Source of the DNA: Hymenobacter terrenus
Lineage (GTDB): Bacteria; Bacteroidota; Bacteroidia; Cytophagales; Hymenobacteraceae
Assembly: GCF_000972495.1 (NCBI RefSeq)
Contig: NZ_LATM01000010.1
Coordinates: 62,001-126,000 of the forward strand
DNA length: 64,000 nt
Direction of reading: 5' to 3'
The notes under the pieces were generated by a model that did not search any database, had not been told where the DNA came from, and worked only from the letters and a program-made list of their open reading frames with translations. Made by a program: the position numbers and the translations under genes. Positions 62,010-64,000 of this stretch are shown here, piece after piece (the stretch's first letter is position 1; each line of letters opens with the position of its first letter).

Positions 62010-63113
62010 ATGAACCGCCTTCCGCTGATGACGTCCCGGCCTGAAGTTTCCCGCCGCAACTTTCTGCGCTATGTTGCGGCCGGGGGCGTCCTCACGCTGC
62101 TGCCGGTCCTGTCGGCGCAGGCAGCGGCCCGCACTTACACCAACCCCGTACTGGCCCGCAATTTCCCCGACCCCTTCGTGCTGCGGCACGAGGACACATA
62201 TTATGCTTTCGGTACTACGGGCGACGGCCGCACTACGGACGGGCGGGTGTTCAGCCTGCTTACTTCTCGAAATCTGGTGGACTGGCAGGACGCAGGTGGG
62301 GCCCTCACCCCACCCGCTGGTAGCGAGGGCGCCCAGTTCTGGGCTCCTGAAGTGGTGCTGCACGAGGGCACATTTTACATGTATTACTCGCGGGGTGGTG
62401 GGGCCATCGCGGCCACAGAGGGCCACCGCCTGCACGTGGCTACCAGCAACAAACCGCAAGGCCCCTACACCGAAGTTGCCCTGCTGGATGTGCCGCAGAG
62501 CAAGTTCACCATCGATGCCCACCCGTACCGCGACACCGACGGCCAGTGGTACCTGTTTTATGCCCGCGACTTCATCGATACTAATAACGGCTACCTCCCC
62601 GGCACGGGCTTGGCCGTAGACAAGCTAGTGGGTATGACCAAGCTGGCCAATGAGCCCCGCACCGTAATGCGCGCCAAGCACGCCTGGACCCTCTTCGAGG
62701 CCAACCGCCGGATGCCGCTTTACGACAACCGCACGTTTGCGCAGTGGCACACGCTGGAAGGACCTTTCGTGCGCCGCCATGCTGGCAAATACTACTGCTT
62801 TTACAGCGGCGCCAACTTCCTCACTGAGCGCTACGGGGTGGATTTCTGCGTGGCCGACCACATTCTGGGGCCCTACTCCGATGCCGGGGCCGAGCGGGGT
62901 GCCCGGGTGCTACACGCGGTGCCGGGCCACGTGCGCGGGCCGGGCCATCATTCTCACGTCCTCAGCCCCGACGGTAAGACCGAATACCTCGTGTACCACG
63001 CCTGGAACAAAGGCATGACCGAGCGCCAACTCTGCATCGACCCCCTGGCCTGGACCGCGCAGGGCCCTCGCTGCCAGGGCCCAACGTTCACACCGCAGCC
63101 GCTGCCCCGCTGA
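62010..63113 (+). CDS. GH43-family glycoside hydrolase with Tat-type signal
   Basis: 367 residues. The N-terminus SRRNFLRYVAAGG is a twin-arginine-type export signal. Catalytic set: D54 (FPDPFVL), D169 (TIDAHPY), E250 (LEGPFV). The GH43 propeller is complete, without an extra domain. It is divergent from the rest of the locus and shares the regulatory region with the operator at 61795. Substrate likely arabinan or arabinoxylan, by context. Confidence 0.85.
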   Translation: MNRLPLMTSRPEVSRRNFLRYVAAGGVLTLLPVLSAQAAARTYTNPVLARNFPDPFVLRHEDTYYAFGTTGDGRTTDGRVFSLLTSRNLVDWQDAGGALTPPAGSEGAQFWAPEVVLHEGTFYMYYSRGGGAIAATEGHRLHVATSNKPQGPYTEVALLDVPQSKFTIDAHPYRDTDGQWYLFYARDFIDTNNGYLPGTGLAVDKLVGMTKLANEPRTVMRAKHAWTLFEANRRMPLYDNRTFAQWHTLEGPFVRRHAGKYYCFYSGANFLTERYGVDFCVADHILGPYSDAGAERGARVLHAVPGHVRGPGHHSHVLSPDGKTEYLVYHAWNKGMTERQLCIDPLAWTAQGPRCQGPTFTPQPLPR

Positions 63114-63287
63114 TTTCTTATGGAAGCCTACTCAATTCCCTCTCCCAACGAGAAGAGCGCTGGAGACGAACGGCTTGTCTTTAACCAAAGCCTCTTCTTC
63201 TTCGACTGGCTCTCCTGCCTCTCTGAAGGCTTCGCGCATCAAATTAACCGGGGGCCGGGGGAGCCGGTAGATAATCACCGGAGTGGT

Positions 63288-63599
63288 TTATTCCGGGCTG
63301 AAATCCAGATGCACGTCGCCTGCTATTGGGTAGCCGGAGCAAGTAAGGACCAGGCCGCGGACTAGCTCCCGGTCCGTTAGGACTTCGTTGGTACTCATCC
63401 AGACGTGGCCTTGGGTGCAGCGCACGGCGCAATTGCCGCACTGGCCTGCTTCGTTGCCATGCCGCGAGTGCAACAGGGTCAGGCCAGCCTCGTAGAGAAG
63501 TGGTTCGTCAGCCGGGGGCTGGAGTACCAGCGTGCGGGTATTGGGGCTGTGCTGTTGGATTTCACGAATAGTCAGCTGCGGATAGTCATCGTCCTGCAT
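63288..63599 (-). CDS. 2Fe-2S ferredoxin-like protein, atypical Cys pattern
   Basis: 103 residues from the ATG at 63599. The frame continues upstream, but the fold begins here (MQDDDYPQLTIREIQQ). The C-terminal part aligns with the ferredoxin domain of PaaE-type reductases: LLHSRHGNEAGQCGNCAVRC, MSTNEVLT, GLVLTCSGYPIAGDV. In the usual C-x4-C-x2-C the first Cys is replaced by N here, leaving C54, C57 and the late C87; an extra C61 lies nearby. Whether it holds a normal cluster is open. Confidence 0.65.
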   Translation of the reverse strand: MQDDDYPQLTIREIQQHSPNTRTLVLQPPADEPLLYEAGLTLLHSRHGNEAGQCGNCAVRCTQGHVWMSTNEVLTDRELVRGLVLTCSGYPIAGDVHLDFSPE

Positions 63600-63871
63600 G
63601 AAACGGCCAGATGGTAAGAGGGGCAAGTATAGCAGTTTCCGGGCAGGGTAGGAGGAGAAGTGGCTGAAGCAAGCGCTTGCTACCGGTAAAGCCTTCGTGG
63701 ATTGGTAGAGATCTGAAGCGAGATGGTACCACGATTTTTGGGGCCGTAGCACCACGCTTGTGTAGACCGTCATCCGTTCTTTCAACGTCCGGCTCCCACT
63801 CTTCTGGAGGAGGGCCCGCTCTACCGGGAACGACCCCGCAGGGGGCTCGTGGGCCCCTGTGTCTGCGGTAA

Positions 63872-64000
63872 TCAACTGCCCACCACGGCCGGCTCCCAGG
63901 CCTGGTGGCCGCAGCGTGGGCATTGGGTAACGGGTTGGTGGGAGCTGTGCAGCAGATTGGCGCAACTGCCGCAGGCAAACTGGTCAGGCGCTTTCTCCTG
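63872..64000 (-). CDS. Zinc-ribbon protein, C-terminal part only
   Basis: The minus strand is open to the window edge and ends at a TGA (63872-63874). The last 42 residues hold two CxxC pairs, FACGSCANLL and QCPRCGHQAW, 14 residues apart (a zinc-ribbon knuckle). The rest of the gene lies to the right. It precedes the ferredoxin gene on the same strand. Confidence 0.55.
   Translation of the reverse strand, partial: QEKAPDQFACGSCANLLHSSHQPVTQCPRCGHQAWEPAVVGS

Noticed and set aside
63120-63365. Plus-strand frame after the last GH43
   Set aside because: It overlaps the ferredoxin gene on the other strand and has no recognised features.
1-64000. CRISPR array
   Set aside because: No regular direct repeats with spacers were seen. 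The repeats present are dispersed leaders or palindromes.

Overview
The window looks like a chromosome segment of a GC-rich Bacteroidota, most likely a Cytophagales of the Hymenobacter type. I infer this from several secreted proteins ending in type IX secretion (T9SS) sorting domains, a SusC/SusD pair, promoters of the TTTG-N19-TAnnTTTG type, host genes without Shine-Dalgarno (SD) sequences, and a Bacteroidota-type prophage. No 16S gene is present, so the genus is an inference.

1-13.3 kb is the integrase-proximal part of a prophage, almost all on the minus strand and running off the left edge. It has a tyrosine integrase (11984-13270), a lysis-type group (DUF5675 protein plus small membrane proteins, 10790-11874), baseplate/tail genes (8959-10498), a sigma-like regulator (8021-8731), terminase small and large subunits (6032-7908), a DUF1320 protein, a Mu gp29-type portal and further tail genes (1-3728). 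No capsid gene is visible. An AT-rich, plus-strand two-gene CBASS-type locus (S-4TM pore-forming effector plus CD-NTase, 3959-5910) sits between the terminase and DUF1320 genes. The phage genes carry a five-times repeated leader with a perfect SD sequence, in four cases followed by its own complement, and two further repeated promoter-like modules.

13.7-36.1 kb is mostly housekeeping and envelope: a fasciclin protein, a T9SS protein, a PASTA protein, a double-length D-Ala-D-Ala ligase flanked by two long palindromic repeats, pgk, an MbnP / di-haem MbnH-like / outer-membrane barrel operon probably linked to copper, a large T9SS M4-type protease, a TIGR04283-type glycosyltransferase, an M50 protease and a HAD hydrolase.

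36.3-41.6 kb is an island beside a tRNA(CAT) gene. It holds an AT-rich four-gene operon that reads as an ABC-three-component (ABC-3C) conflict system. Its small membrane protein ends with the motif that begins the next protein. A MITE-like inverted repeat, a frameshifted secreted-protein gene and an IS3 orfA remnant follow.

41.8-51 kb holds two T9SS exoproteins (SBBP repeats plus C-type lectin; reprolysin-like protease), an orphan RES-domain protein and an SDR gene with two in-frame TAA codons.

51-63.1 kb is a xylan/arabinan-type polysaccharide utilisation locus: LacI regulator, three GH43 enzymes, SusD, SusC and a GH5-like gene broken by a nonsense codon and a 16-bp duplication. Three CAAACGTTTG operators lie in its control regions; two cover the -33 TTTG of a promoter in the same register. 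The right edge has an atypical 2Fe-2S ferredoxin and the end of a zinc-ribbon protein.
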